Shown here in pieces: positions 17,498 through 26,609 of a stretch of DNA of 64,000 bases (the stretch's first letter is position 1; the number at the start of each line of letters is the position of its first letter). Origin of the DNA: Salipiger sp. H15. GTDB lineage: Bacteria; Pseudomonadota; Alphaproteobacteria; Rhodobacterales; Rhodobacteraceae. The stretch is taken from contig NZ_CP123384.1 in the NCBI RefSeq assembly GCF_040409955.1, positions 1,594,001 through 1,658,000 of the forward strand, read 5' to 3'. The notes below the pieces were generated by a model. The model was not told the origin of the DNA. It was given only the letters and a program-made list of their open reading frames with translations, and made no database searches. Position numbers and translations under genes: made by a program.

Positions 17498-17522
17498 GAG
17501 GGGGCATCGCCCCCTCTTTCTT
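17498..17522 (+). terminator. Short GC hairpin with T-rich tail
   Basis: gaggggg-catcg-ccccctc followed by TTTCTT. It is oriented as a plus-strand terminator, though no plus-strand gene precedes it. It lies 10 bases from the end of the SLC13 gene. Confidence 0.4.
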
Positions 17523-17531
17523 GGCGTCGCC

Positions 17532-19313
17532 TCAGCCGAAAAGCCAGAGGATCCCCGCGCAGGCGGCCAGCGCCGCCACGAGGTTCATCGCGAGGCCGAT
17601 CTTCAGGAAGTCGGAGAATCGGTAGTTCCCGGCGCCGTAGACCAGCGTGTTGGTCTGGTAGCCGATCGGCGTCGCGAAACTTGCCGAGGCGCCGAACATC
17701 ACCGCCATGGTCAGCGCGCGCGGATCGAGCCCGGTGCCCTCGGCGAGGCCTATGGCGATCGGGGTGAAGACCACGGCCACGGCGTTGTTGGTCACCGTCT
17801 CGGTCAGCGCCGAGGCCAGCAGGTAGACCGACAGCAGCGCGAGGAAGGGCGGCAGCCCCGAGATCGGCGGCGAGAGCCAGCTTACGAGGAGGTCCATCGC
17901 GCCGGTGTTCTGCAGCCCGAGTCCGACCACCAGCATGGCGAAGATCAGCACCAGCACCGAGCCGTCGACCGCGCCCCAGGCCTCGTCCGCGTCGATGCAG
18001 CGCAGCACGAGGATCACCGCCACCGCGAGGATCGAGAGCGTGGCGATGTCCATCAGCCCGAAGGCGGCCAGCGCGACCACCGCCGCCAGCGCGGCGAGCA
18101 CCAGCGGCGCGCGGCCGCGGCGGAAGGCGCGGCCGGTGGGGCGGCTCACCGAGACCAGCTGCGCCTCGTCCTCGAGCGTCTGGAAGGCGGAGGCGGGCCC
18201 CTCGAGCAGGAGCTTGTCCGCGGGGCGCAGCCGTACCGAGCCGAGGTCGGGGCCGGGGTTGTGCTCGTGCCGGTGGGCGCCCAGCACCCGCACGCCATAG
18301 CGGCGCCCGAGCGACATGCTGCGCAGGCTGCGCCCGAGCGAGGACTTGCGCGGCGAGACCACCACCTCGACCGTCACCAGCTCTCCCTCGGGCGGCTCGC
18401 CGCGGCGCAGCCCGATCTTCAGCCCCGGGTCGTCGTGCAGGGTCAGCAGTTCGGAGGTGGGGGCGCGCAGGATCACCGTGTCGCCCTTTTCCAGCACCTG
18501 CTCGTCGAAGGGTGCGGGCAGGGCGCTGCCCTTGCGCCGGAGCCCGGTCACCCGCAGCCCGCTGCGGTTCAGCGGCGCGACCTCGGCGAGCGGTTTGCCG
18601 GCGTGGGTGTCGTCGGCCAGCATCGCCTCCGACAGGAAGGTGGTCTCGCCCAGCATCTGCGCGGGGTCGCTGGCCTCGCGGTCGGGCAGCAGCAGCGGTC
18701 CGAGCAGGGCCAGCGTCGCGCCCCCCGCCAGCGCGACCAGCAGGCCGACCGGGGTGATCTCGAAGATGCCGAACGGGTCCAGCCCCTGGTCGCGGGCGAC
18801 ACCGTCGACCAGCAGGTTGGTCGAGGTGCCGATGAGCGTGCAGGTGCCGCCGAGGATGGCGACGTAGCTGAGCGGGATCAGCAGCCGCGTCGGCGCCATG
18901 CCGAGCGCGGCGGCGAGGCGGATCACCACCGGGATCAGCACCAGCACCACCGGCGTGTTGTTGACGAAGCCCGAGGCCAGCAGGGTCACCCCCATGATCA
19001 CCGCGAGCGCGATGCCCGGCCGCGCCTGCGCCTGGCCGATCACCAGGTCCGAAACCGCCTCGAGCACCCCGGTGCGCACCAGCGCGCCCGAGAGCACGAA
19101 CATCGCGGCGATGGTCAGCGGCGCGGGGTTGGAGAAGACCGACAGCAGCTCGTCCGGGCCGACGTAGCCGAGCGCCACGAAGAGCGCGGCAAGCCCGGCG
19201 GCGGGCACCTCGGGCGGGTAGAGCTCGAGCATGAAGAGCACGAAGAGGCCGACGATCAGCCCGAGCGCGATCAGCGCGTCATGCTCCGCGACCAGGGAGA
19301 GGAAGTCTGTCAT
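17532..19313 (-). CDS. SLC13-family permease with two TrkA-C domains
   Basis: A 593-residue inner-membrane transporter of the ArsB/NhaD/CitMHS-like SLC13 group. It has hydrophobic segments in the first ~190 residues (VGLFVLFMLELYPPEVPAAG, FVNNTPVVLVLIPVVIRLA, YVAILGGTCTLIGTSTNLL), two cytosolic RCK-C/TrkA-C type regulatory domains (about 205-395), then a second membrane half with ALTETVTNNAVAVVFTPIAIG. The paired N-N-x-P motifs are typical. Sulfate, other divalent anions or dicarboxylates are possible substrates and cannot be told apart here. The ATG at 19313 is preferred over one 27 bases upstream. Confidence 0.88.
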   Translation of the reverse strand: MTDFLSLVAEHDALIALGLIVGLFVLFMLELYPPEVPAAGLAALFVALGYVGPDELLSVFSNPAPLTIAAMFVLSGALVRTGVLEAVSDLVIGQAQARPGIALAVIMGVTLLASGFVNNTPVVLVLIPVVIRLAAALGMAPTRLLIPLSYVAILGGTCTLIGTSTNLLVDGVARDQGLDPFGIFEITPVGLLVALAGGATLALLGPLLLPDREASDPAQMLGETTFLSEAMLADDTHAGKPLAEVAPLNRSGLRVTGLRRKGSALPAPFDEQVLEKGDTVILRAPTSELLTLHDDPGLKIGLRRGEPPEGELVTVEVVVSPRKSSLGRSLRSMSLGRRYGVRVLGAHRHEHNPGPDLGSVRLRPADKLLLEGPASAFQTLEDEAQLVSVSRPTGRAFRRGRAPLVLAALAAVVALAAFGLMDIATLSILAVAVILVLRCIDADEAWGAVDGSVLVLIFAMLVVGLGLQNTGAMDLLVSWLSPPISGLPPFLALLSVYLLASALTETVTNNAVAVVFTPIAIGLAEGTGLDPRALTMAVMFGASASFATPIGYQTNTLVYGAGNYRFSDFLKIGLAMNLVAALAACAGILWLFG

Positions 19314-19415
19314 GGCGCCCCACTCTTGCGTCGGTCCCAACGCTGGAGGGCGGGGGCGGGTTGCGCAACCCTCTGCATTTTCCGCGCAAAATCGGCTGGC
19401 GGCATCCCGCGCAAC

Positions 19416-19449
19416 GAAAAACCGCCCGGGCCGGGGGCGCGGGCGGTTC
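19416..19449 (-). terminator. Rho-independent terminator of gcrA
   Basis: On the minus strand, aaccgcccg / cgggcggtt forms a 9-bp stem followed by TTTTT, 21 bases beyond the gcrA stop. Confidence 0.8.
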
Positions 19450-19469
19450 GATCCTTCGGTGGGCCGGGC

Positions 19470-20075
19470 TCAGCGGCGGCGGTCGCGGCGCGAGGACATC
19501 GGCTGGAAGGCCACGCCCACATGCGCCTCGCAATAGGGTTTGCCCTGCTGCACCGGCAGGCCGCAGAACCAGAAGTCCTCGGTCGCCGGGTCGCCCACCG
19601 GCCACTTGCAGGTGCGCTCGGTGAGATCCATCAGCGTCAGCTTCTTGGCCTTCTTCTCGATCTCGGAGACCTTGGCCAGCGCCTCGGGGCTGATCTCGTT
19701 GGCCGAGGGCTGCGGCGGCAGCGGCTGGCCGGCCGGCACGATCGGCTTGCGCGACGGCCCGAGCGGGGCGGGGCGCGTCTCGACCGATGTGGCGGCCTCG
19801 CGCACGGGCTCGGGGGTGGCCGCCGGCTCTGCCTTGGGCGCGGGCTTGGCCTTGGCCTCCTTCGCGGCGGGCTTGGCTTCCTTGACCGGGGCCGCCGGGG
19901 CGGCAGGGGCCGCGCCGCCCGCCGGGGCGGTGCGGTTCGACAGGCCGAGCCGGTGGACCTTGCCAATCACCGCGTTGCGGGTGACGCCGCCAAGTTCCTT
20001 GGCGATCTGGCTGGCCGACTGGCCCTCGGCCCACATCTTCTTGAGAAGCTCGACGCGCTCATCCGTCCAGGACAT
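19470..20075 (-). CDS. gcrA: GcrA cell-cycle regulator
   Basis: A 201-residue alphaproteobacterial cell-cycle factor. The N-terminal 45 residues (SWTDERVELLKKMWAEGQSASQIAKELGG, RNAVIGKVHRLGLSNR) are the GcrA DNA-binding domain. The middle is a low-complexity Ala/Pro/Lys linker, and the C-terminus holds the conserved Cys-rich/W block (RTCKWPVGDPATEDFWFCGLP, GKPYCEAHVGVAFQP) that contacts sigma-70. In Caulobacter, GcrA activates genes with m6A-methylated promoters. A divergent ABC permease gene starts 123 bases away. Confidence 0.96.
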   Translation of the reverse strand: MSWTDERVELLKKMWAEGQSASQIAKELGGVTRNAVIGKVHRLGLSNRTAPAGGAAPAAPAAPVKEAKPAAKEAKAKPAPKAEPAATPEPVREAATSVETRPAPLGPSRKPIVPAGQPLPPQPSANEISPEALAKVSEIEKKAKKLTLMDLTERTCKWPVGDPATEDFWFCGLPVQQGKPYCEAHVGVAFQPMSSRRDRRR

Positions 20076-20198
20076 GTCCGATCCTTGCTTGAGAAAAAGC
20101 GGCCCGAGATGCGGGGCCGCCTGAAAATTCCATCAGGGGGCCTATTGTAGTCATCAGTGGCCGAGTTACAAGCCGGACCCAGACGGAAAGGAGCCCAT

Positions 20199-21008
20199 AT
20201 GGACCGCCAACTACGCTTTGAGCCCGGTGCGCGACGCTTCGGCGCGGTGAACTGGCTTGGCCTCGCGACGCTTTGCCGGCGCGAAACGCAGCGGTTTCTC
20301 GCCGTATGGACCCAGACGCTGCTGGCGCCGCTGGTCACCGCGGGGCTCTTCCTCGTGATCTTCACCATTGCGATAGGCCCGAGCCGGGGCGACGTAATGG
20401 GCGTGCCCTTCACCCGCTTCATCGCGCCGGGCATCCTGATGATGACGGTGATCCAGAACGCCTTTGCCAACACCTCCTCGTCGATCGTCATCTCGAAAGT
20501 GCAGGGCAACATCGTCGACACGCTGATGCCGCCGCTGGCACCCTTCGAGCTGGTGATCGGCTACCTCGCCGGCGGGATTGCGCGCGGGCTGGTCGTGGCC
20601 TGCGCGATCCTTTTGGGGCTCTGGGCGACCACCGGGCTCGTGCCGGCGCATCCGCTGATCGTACTGGGCTTCGTCTTCCTCGGCGGTGCCTTCCTGTCGG
20701 CGGTGGGCATCGTCGCGGGGCTTTTCGCCAACAAGTTCGACCAGATGGCGGCGATCACCAATTTCATCGTGACGCCGCTCGCCTTCCTGTCGGGCACCTT
20801 CTACTCGGTCGAGGCGCTGCCGCGCGGGCTCTACGAGGTCACCCATTTCAACCCGGTCTTCTACCTGATCGACGGGGCGCGCTACGGCGTTCTGGGGGTG
20901 TCGGACGCAAGCCCGGTGCTGGGGGCGGCCGTGGCGATCTTCGCGACGCTGGTGGTCTCGCTGATGGCCTGGGGCCTCTTCCGCACTGGCTGGCGGCTCA
21001 AGGCCTGA
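20199..21008 (+). CDS. ABC-2 type transporter permease
   Basis: A 269-residue membrane protein of the ABC-2 (NodJ/DrrB/KpsM-like) family with six hydrophobic segments (TLLAPLVTAGLFLVIFTIAIG, RFIAPGILMMTVIQNAFANTSSS, LVVACAILLGLWATTG, FLSGTFYSVEALP, HFNPVFYLIDGARYGVLG). GGAAAGGAG lies 5 bases before the ATG at 20199. No ATP-binding partner is adjacent in the window, which is unusual, so the ATPase must be encoded elsewhere. The substrate is unknown; exported lipids, polysaccharides or drugs are typical. Confidence 0.88.
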   Translation: MDRQLRFEPGARRFGAVNWLGLATLCRRETQRFLAVWTQTLLAPLVTAGLFLVIFTIAIGPSRGDVMGVPFTRFIAPGILMMTVIQNAFANTSSSIVISKVQGNIVDTLMPPLAPFELVIGYLAGGIARGLVVACAILLGLWATTGLVPAHPLIVLGFVFLGGAFLSAVGIVAGLFANKFDQMAAITNFIVTPLAFLSGTFYSVEALPRGLYEVTHFNPVFYLIDGARYGVLGVSDASPVLGAAVAIFATLVVSLMAWGLFRTGWRLKA

Positions 21009-21018
21009 GACGGCGGAG

Positions 21019-21039
21019 GAGGGGGCCTTGCGCCCCCTC
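21019..21039. terminator. Hairpin between ABC permease and pcs
   Basis: gagggggc / gccccctc, an 8-bp perfect stem with a 5-base loop, lies between convergent genes. No T-run. Confidence 0.4.
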
Positions 21040-21065
21040 GGAATGTCTGGGCCGGGAAGTCGCGC

Positions 21066-21770
21066 TCAGGCGCGCCGGGGGAAGACCTGCGGGAACATCT
21101 GCTGCGCGATACCGGCGAAGAGCAGGTAGAGCGAGGTCAGCACGAGACCCCAGTGCGCCCAGCTCTGCGGGTGGAAATCGACCCAGGCCGCCCAGCCGGC
21201 GAAGAAGGTCCAGGCCAGCGCGATCGGCAGCGACAGCACCCGCCAGCGCTCGGTGCGCACCGGGTGGATGAATTTCAGCGGCAGGAACATCGCCACGGCG
21301 AGCAGCGTCACCAGCGTCAGGATCACCCAGAAGTTCGGCTGCAGCGCGAAGAGAACCAGCACCAGCATGTTCCAGCAGCCCGGGAAGCCGTGGAAGGAAT
21401 TGTCCGAGGTCTTCATCCGGCTGTCGGCGAAATACATCGCCGAGGCGAAGGTGATGATGATGATCGCGATCCAGCCGGTCCAGCCGGGCAGCAACCCCGA
21501 GTGGAAGAGCGCGAAGGCCGGGATGAACACGTAGGTCAGGTAGTCGATGATCAGGTCGAGCAGCACCCCGTCGAAGCGCGGCGCGTTGGACTTCACGTCG
21601 TACTTGCGGGCGAGCGGGCCGTCGACGCCATCGACGAAGAAGGCCACGACGAGCCAGAGGAACATGATCGACCACTCTTCCTGCGCGGCGGCAAGCATGG
21701 CGAGCATGGCGAAGACCGCGCCGGTGGCGGTCAGCAGGTGAACGATGAGAGCGCGGGTTTTCAGGGTCAT
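21066..21770 (-). CDS. pcs: Phosphatidylcholine synthase
   Basis: A 234-residue integral membrane enzyme that makes phosphatidylcholine from CDP-diacylglycerol and choline, a route found in alphaproteobacteria that interact with hosts or algae. The CDP-alcohol phosphotransferase motif appears as DGVDGPLARKYDV...RFDGVLLDLIIDY, with the metal-binding aspartates. It has about eight membrane segments. The ATG at 21770 starts MTLKTRALIVHLLTATG; a second ATG 12 bases upstream is possible. It needs external choline, which fits a marine life-style. Confidence 0.93.
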   Translation of the reverse strand: MTLKTRALIVHLLTATGAVFAMLAMLAAAQEEWSIMFLWLVVAFFVDGVDGPLARKYDVKSNAPRFDGVLLDLIIDYLTYVFIPAFALFHSGLLPGWTGWIAIIIITFASAMYFADSRMKTSDNSFHGFPGCWNMLVLVLFALQPNFWVILTLVTLLAVAMFLPLKFIHPVRTERWRVLSLPIALAWTFFAGWAAWVDFHPQSWAHWGLVLTSLYLLFAGIAQQMFPQVFPRRA

Positions 21771-21809
21771 GCAGCGTGACATGACGGATCTGCGCGCGCC
21801 TTGCAATCG

Positions 21810-22436
21810 TCACGCCCCGTCGCGCGGCGGATCCTTCATGAGCGTGGCGAGCATGTCGAGCTCCTGGCCGAAGCCGGTCCCAAGTTCCGCCGCGGCGGCG
21901 GTGCGCATCTCGTCCGTCTTGTTCTGCGAGAGCTTCCAGGTGCTGTCGATCTCGTCGATGTGCAGGCGGAAGGGCAGGATCATGCGCTGCAGCTTCGCGC
22001 GCACCTCCGGGTCCATCTTCTCCATGGTCCAGGGGTGCTTGGGCGCGAGCCGGGCCTCGAAGGCGGCGCTCTGCGCGGCGAGGAGCGGGTCGATCTCTTC
22101 GGGCGGCAGCGGCTCGAGCCTGCCGATCAGATGCACGGCGACGTAGTTCCACGTCGGCACCTGGCCGGGATCGCCGTACCAGTCGGGCGAGACGTAGCCG
22201 TCGGGGCCGCTCACCGCGAGCCTTGCCGCGATTCCCTCGCGCGCGGCGCGGCAGATCGGGTTCGAGCGCACGAGGTGCAGGTCCGCGTGTGAGGCATCCT
22301 GCGACAGCAGGAACGGCACGTGCGACAGGAGCGGCGCGCCCTCGGTGCTGATCGCCAGCGTGCCGAAGGCCCGGTCGCGCACCAGCGCGAGGCTCTGCGC
22401 CTCCTCTGTGCGGCGGAAGATCGGGTTCGGGTGCAC
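21810..22436 (-). CDS. PaiB-like FMN-binding negative regulator family protein
   Basis: A 208-residue protein of the FMN_bind_2 (PaiB) family with a flavin-reductase-like split barrel: FGTLAISTEGAPLLSHVPFLL, LHLVRSNP, GPDGYVSPDWYGDPGQVPTWNYVAVHLIG, and a C-terminal helix pair ending KLSQNKTDEMR. PaiB in Bacillus is linked to repression of sporulation and protease genes, but most members are uncharacterised. It shares a strand with mtaB and dapF, 4 bases after mtaB, and is probably last in that operon. Confidence 0.9.
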   Translation of the reverse strand: MHPNPIFRRTEEAQSLALVRDRAFGTLAISTEGAPLLSHVPFLLSQDASHADLHLVRSNPICRAAREGIAARLAVSGPDGYVSPDWYGDPGQVPTWNYVAVHLIGRLEPLPPEEIDPLLAAQSAAFEARLAPKHPWTMEKMDPEVRAKLQRMILPFRLHIDEIDSTWKLSQNKTDEMRTAAAAELGTGFGQELDMLATLMKDPPRDGA

Positions 22437-22440
22437 CGGG

Positions 22441-23703
22441 TCAGGCCGCCGTCAGCTGCGTGCCGCGGATGCCGGTGATCGTCGCGGTGACGATCGCACC
22501 TTCCGTCTGCGGCGCGTCGAAGAGCACCTCGGTGAACTGCTCGGTGCGGCCCATCTCGGGGCTTTCCATCAGGATCTGGTGCGTGCGGCCCGGCTGCGCG
22601 GCGAGGTGGCGCGCGACGGCGGCATCCCCGGCGGCACGGAGCCGCGCGGCGCGTTCCTTGATGACGTTGCCGTTCACCTTGCTCGGGATGCGCGCGGCGG
22701 GGGTGCCGGGGCGCGACGAGTAGGGGAAGACGTGCAGCCAGGTGAGGTCGCACTCCTCGACCAGCTTCAGCGAGTTGGCGAAATGCTCCTCGGTCTCGGT
22801 CGGGAAGCCGGCGATGATGTCGGCGCCGAAGGTCATCTCGGGGCGCAGGCGGCGCGCCTCTTCGCAGAAGCGGATGGCGTCGTCGCGCAGGTGGCGGCGC
22901 TTCATCCGCTTGAGGATGAGATCATCGCCGTGCTGCAGCGACAGGTGCAGGTGCGGCATGAGGCGCGGCTCGGTGGCGATGGCCTGCATCAGGTTCTCGT
23001 CCGCCTCGATGGAATCGATCGACGAGATGCGCAGGCGCGGCAGGTCGGGGATCAGGCGCAGGATGCGCATGACGAGATCGCCGAGCCGCGGCGTGCCGGG
23101 CAGGTCGGCACCCCAGGAGGTGAGGTCCACCCCGGTCAGCACCACCTCGTTGTAGCCCTGCTGCACCAGCCGCTTGATCTGGTCGACGACCACGCCGGCG
23201 GGAACCGAGCGCGAGTTGCCGCGGCCGTAGGGGATGATGCAGAAGGTGCAGCGGTGATCGCAGCCGTTCTGCACCTGCACGTAGGCGCGGCTGCGGGTGC
23301 CGAAGCCGTCGATCAGGTGGCCCGCGGTCTCGGTCACCGACATGATGTCGTTGACCATGACGCGCTCGGTCTCGCCGATGAAATCGGTCGAGAGGCGGGA
23401 CCAGGTCTCGGGCGCCATCTTCTCGGTGTTGCCGACGACGGCGTCGACCTCGGCCATCTGGGCAAAGCTCTCGGGGTCGATCTGCGCGGCGCAGCCGGTG
23501 ACGATGACCTTGGCGTCGGGGTTCTCGCGGCGCAGGCGGCGGATTTCCTGCCGCGCCTTGCGCACGGCCTCGGAGGTCACGGCGCAGGTGTTCACGATCA
23601 CCGCGTTTTCCATGCCGGCCTGCGCGGCGAGATCCTTCATCGCCTCGGTTTCGTAGGCGTTGAGGCGGCAGCCGAGCGTGGTGAACTTGGGCGGGTTGGT
23701 CAT
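22441..23703 (-). CDS. mtaB: tRNA t6A37 methylthiotransferase MtaB
   Basis: A 420-residue radical-SAM methylthiotransferase converting t6A to ms2t6A at tRNA position 37. Cluster-binding motifs are [20 protein letters not shown] and VTGCAAQ in the N-terminal domain, then the radical [11 protein letters not shown], followed by GRGNSRSVP. The C-terminal TRAM region follows [17 protein letters not shown] rather than SLGCPK separates it from RimO, which is also in this window. The ATG overlaps the dapF stop (4 bases). Confidence 0.94.
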   Translation of the reverse strand: MTNPPKFTTLGCRLNAYETEAMKDLAAQAGMENAVIVNTCAVTSEAVRKARQEIRRLRRENPDAKVIVTGCAAQIDPESFAQMAEVDAVVGNTEKMAPETWSRLSTDFIGETERVMVNDIMSVTETAGHLIDGFGTRSRAYVQVQNGCDHRCTFCIIPYGRGNSRSVPAGVVVDQIKRLVQQGYNEVVLTGVDLTSWGADLPGTPRLGDLVMRILRLIPDLPRLRISSIDSIEADENLMQAIATEPRLMPHLHLSLQHGDDLILKRMKRRHLRDDAIRFCEEARRLRPEMTFGADIIAGFPTETEEHFANSLKLVEECDLTWLHVFPYSSRPGTPAARIPSKVNGNVIKERAARLRAAGDAAVARHLAAQPGRTHQILMESPEMGRTEQFTEVLFDAPQTEGAIVTATITGIRGTQLTAA

Positions 23704-24533
23704 GACACCAGCTCCAGCCAGTCATGGGTGAAATGCCCGTCGAAGACATGGGCGGTGGGGCCGGTCATCCAGACGCCATCCTCGCGCCAGTCGACCTGCA
23801 GCGTGCCGCCGTCGAGCTCGATGGTGACCTTGCGCCCGGTGAGGCCGCGGCGCGCCGCGGCGACGGCGGTGGCGCAGGACGACGAGCCCGAGGCCAGCGT
23901 GAGCCCTGCACCGCGCTCCCAGACGCGCATCCGCAGGCGGTCGGGGCCGATGAGGCTCGCCACCTGCACGTTGGTGCGCTGCGGGTAGAGCGGGTGATGC
24001 TCGTGCGCCGGGCCGAAGGTCAGGATGTCCACCGCCTCGGCATCCTCGACGAAGAAGGTGCAATGCGGGTTGCCCATGCCGGTGGCGGTGGGCGCGCCCG
24101 GGATCGGCAGTTCCAGCGTGTCCAACTCGGAGGCGAGCGGGATCTCGTGCCACGCGAGCTGCGGCTCGCCCATGTTGACCGAGGTGAGCCCGTCCCCGGC
24201 GTCGCGCGCCAGCAGCGTGCCGCGCTCGGTGGTGAGGGTCAGGTCGGTCCTGCCGGTCTCGTCCATCAGGAAGCGCGCGATGCAGCGCGTGGCGTTGCCG
24301 CAGGCGCCGGCGGTCGAGCCGTCGGCGTTGTAGAAGGTCAGGTGCGCATCGCCGCTGCCCTGCTCGATGATCGCCAGCTGGTCGAATCCGACGCCGCGGT
24401 GGCGGTCGGCGATGGCCATGGCAAGGGCAGGGGTCATGGCGATGGAGCGCGCACGCGCGTCCAGCACGACGAAGTCGTTTCCGAGCCCGTGCATCTTCAT
24501 GAAGGGCAGAGTGTTTGTGCGCGCGTGTTTCAT
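23700..24533 (-). CDS. dapF: Diaminopimelate epimerase
   Basis: A 277-residue cofactor-independent epimerase converting LL- to meso-diaminopimelate for lysine and peptidoglycan. Both catalytic cysteines are present: C78 in GACGNATRC and C220 in [10 protein letters not shown]. Other family motifs are [11 protein letters not shown] near the N-terminus and [10 protein letters not shown]. The ATG at 24533 gives the normal length; longer in-frame starts add unrelated residues. It is the first gene of the dapF-mtaB-paiB run. Confidence 0.96.
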   Translation of the reverse strand: MKHARTNTLPFMKMHGLGNDFVVLDARARSIAMTPALAMAIADRHRGVGFDQLAIIEQGSGDAHLTFYNADGSTAGACGNATRCIARFLMDETGRTDLTLTTERGTLLARDAGDGLTSVNMGEPQLAWHEIPLASELDTLELPIPGAPTATGMGNPHCTFFVEDAEAVDILTFGPAHEHHPLYPQRTNVQVASLIGPDRLRMRVWERGAGLTLASGSSSCATAVAAARRGLTGRKVTIELDGGTLQVDWREDGVWMTGPTAHVFDGHFTHDWLELVS

Positions 24534-24667
24534 CCGGGCGCATATACGCCTGTTGACGGGACGTTTCCAGCCTGTGCAGCGGAGGGCTGCCTTGCCTCCG
24601 GCGCATGCGTTGCGGGAGCGGCGGGAAAGCGGCGGCAGACAAGTTCCCGGATTTTTCATTTTTCCGC

Positions 24668-24696
24668 TTGACCCCCCCCGCCACAATTCCTAGAAG
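24668..24696 (+). promoter_or_regulatory. Promoter of the tandem tRNA-Lys genes
   Basis: TTGACC (24668-24673), a 17-base spacer, then TAGAAG (24691-24696), which puts the start about 8 bases before the first tRNA. It is a good sigma-70 match by spacing and -35. Confidence 0.6.
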
Positions 24697-24711
24697 CCGC
24701 CCACACACAGT

Positions 24712-24787
24712 GGGCCGTTAGCTCAGTTGGTAGAGCAACTGACTTTTAATCAGTGGGTCGCAGGTTCGAATCCTGCACGGCTCACCA
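24712..24787 (+). tRNA. tRNA-Lys (UUU), copy 1
   Basis: A 76-base cloverleaf including an encoded CCA. The acceptor GGGCCGT pairs with ACGGCTC (one G-U), the D arm is GCTCAGTTGGTAGAGC, the anticodon loop CTTTTAA carries TTT, and the T arm has GGTTCGAATCC. It is identical to the second copy 99 bases on. Confidence 0.97.
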
Positions 24788-24810
24788 CTGTGTTAAAGTC
24801 CCGATAGAGT

Positions 24811-24886
24811 GGGCCGTTAGCTCAGTTGGTAGAGCAACTGACTTTTAATCAGTGGGTCGCAGGTTCGAATCCTGCACGGCTCACCA
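24811..24886 (+). tRNA. tRNA-Lys (UUU), copy 2
   Basis: An exact 76-base copy of the preceding tRNA-Lys with encoded CCA and anticodon TTT. The identity extends 3 bases 5' and 2 bases 3', marking a tandem duplication. The 23 bases between the two genes hold no terminator, so they are probably co-transcribed. Confidence 0.97.
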
Positions 24887-25127
24887 CTCTGGCAGATTTC
24901 CACGACATACCAGTGCCTTGGCGCCCAGGCGGCACCGCCTCACGGCGGGCTGTCGCGTGGCCGATGGCCTTGCGCCTAAGGCGATTCCCCGGCTGCAGGG
25001 CCGGGCGTCCCGGCAGTGGGACGGGTGGCGACTCGAAATGGACGGGATTGCACATTGCACGCGCCCGCGCGGCGGATGGGCCGTGCGGGGCGCGCCTTCG
25101 CGGGTCGCGGAGCTGCGGGAGAATCGG

Positions 25128-26609
25128 TCAGTCCGGCTCGGGCGGAAGCGGCTCGCCCGCGCGGCTCGACCGGAACTGCAGGACAGGGTGATCGGCGTAG
25201 ATGCAGCGCGTGATCATGTAGGCCTCGCTGGCGAGGGACACCACGTACCACAGGAATCGGGGAATCGAATCCTGCAGGAAGGTCATCGCGGCGAGGTAGC
25301 CGACGAAGGCGCCGCAGAAGGCCACCAATCGCCTTGCCATCAGGTCATCCCCGACGCTGCGCGCGACCGCCGCCCCCCTCAGGAAGCTCACCGCGCCAAA
25401 GGCCGCCATGCCGAGGAAGATCAGCAGTCCGAAGAGCCCCTGCTCGGTGAGGAACTCGAGGTAGAGACTGTGAGTCGCGCGCCCCTCGCCGCGGAAGATC
25501 AGCCCGTCCTCCAGCGCGCCGTTCTGGTAATACGCCTTGAAGTTGCCAAGCCCGACCCCGAACCAGGGATTGTCGTTGAAGAGGTTGTAGGCGACGGTCC
25601 AGCTCGCCAGCCGGCCCTCGGTGCTGGTGTCCTGCGCCTCGCCGGCGGCGGCGGTGCTGAAGATGCTGCTGAACCGGTCGATCAGCTTGTCGCTGGCAAA
25701 GGCGCCGGCCAGCACGACCACGATCGCGCCGATCGCGGCGGCGGCGAGGAACTGCTTGCGGGTGAAGCTCGTGCTGAGCACGACCAGCCCCAGCGCCAGC
25801 CCGATCAGCGCGCCGCGCGACTGCGTGGCGAGCAGACCGGCGATGAGCGCGCCCGAGACGAGGGTCCAGAGCGCGATCTTCAGCGGCCCCTGCGCGTTCA
25901 GAAGGTGGAAGAGCCCCAGCGGCACGGTGAACACCACGATGGCGGCGAAGAAGTTCGGGTCGAGTAGCATCCCCGAGAAGCGGTTCGAGCTCTCGGTGAG
26001 GCGCGAGAAGCCGTAGAAGCCGCTCGGCGAGGGGCCGACGACAAGCTGGTAGAGCCCGAGCGCGCATATGAGCGCGATCGGCAGGATGGCCGCCAGCGCG
26101 ACCGTCTCGAAGCCGCGCTTGTGATTCATGAAGGCCAGCGCGAGAATCGCCACGGCGGCCTCCTTCAGGAAGTCGATCGAAAGCTCGACGCTGGTCTCCC
26201 AGCGCAGCGCGTAGGTGGCGCTGAACAGCTTGATCGCGAACATGATCGACAGGCAGCAGATCGCGACGCGGGGCACGTAGGGCAGCTCGCGGTAGATCGC
26301 GTAGCGCGCGGTGATCAGCACGAAGAGCCCCGGCGCGGTGATCTTGGCCAGCGAGGGCAGGTCGAAGAACTCGATCAGGTTGTCCGAGGTGTTCGACATG
26401 ATCATTGCGATGAGCCCGGCCAGCGCGATCATCGGGAAACGGATGCCGACGGCGAAGATGAGCAGGGCGACGGGCGCGATCATCATCAGCGTGAGCGAGC
26501 GATCCGCGAGGATGACGGTGAGCCCGAGCGCCAGCAGCCCGCCCAGCACCACGCCGAGCCAGCCGCGCCAGTCGAAGCCCTTGGAGGGGGAGACTGCGAC
26601 GTCGCTCAT
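25128..26609 (-). CDS. O-antigen ligase / Wzy-type polysaccharide polymerase
   Basis: A 493-residue inner-membrane protein with about 11-12 membrane segments and the Wzy_C/O-antigen-ligase pattern: a long central periplasmic loop containing NPWFGVGLGNFKAYYQN and THSLYLEFLTEQGLFGLLIFLG, preceded by TQSRGALIGLALGLVVL. Such proteins either polymerise lipid-linked repeat units or ligate glycans. Next to a flippase and a Wzz-like gene, polymerase is more likely. It overlaps the upstream 68-aa gene by 4 bases. It is the last gene of the minus-strand part of the exopolysaccharide locus. Confidence 0.85.
   Translation of the reverse strand: MSDVAVSPSKGFDWRGWLGVVLGGLLALGLTVILADRSLTLMMIAPVALLIFAVGIRFPMIALAGLIAMIMSNTSDNLIEFFDLPSLAKITAPGLFVLITARYAIYRELPYVPRVAICCLSIMFAIKLFSATYALRWETSVELSIDFLKEAAVAILALAFMNHKRGFETVALAAILPIALICALGLYQLVVGPSPSGFYGFSRLTESSNRFSGMLLDPNFFAAIVVFTVPLGLFHLLNAQGPLKIALWTLVSGALIAGLLATQSRGALIGLALGLVVLSTSFTRKQFLAAAAIGAIVVVLAGAFASDKLIDRFSSIFSTAAAGEAQDTSTEGRLASWTVAYNLFNDNPWFGVGLGNFKAYYQNGALEDGLIFRGEGRATHSLYLEFLTEQGLFGLLIFLGMAAFGAVSFLRGAAVARSVGDDLMARRLVAFCGAFVGYLAAMTFLQDSIPRFLWYVVSLASEAYMITRCIYADHPVLQFRSSRAGEPLPPEPD

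Noticed and set aside
15711..20150. A 1479-codon plus-strand frame across rimO, the SLC13 gene and gcrA
   Set aside because: It lies antisense to three well-supported genes and has Arg/Gly/His-rich composition typical of a GC-driven shadow.
24887..25127. A gene between the second tRNA-Lys and the polymerase gene
   Set aside because: The 241-base gap has no frame with a ribosome site or conserved composition, and I see nothing in it.
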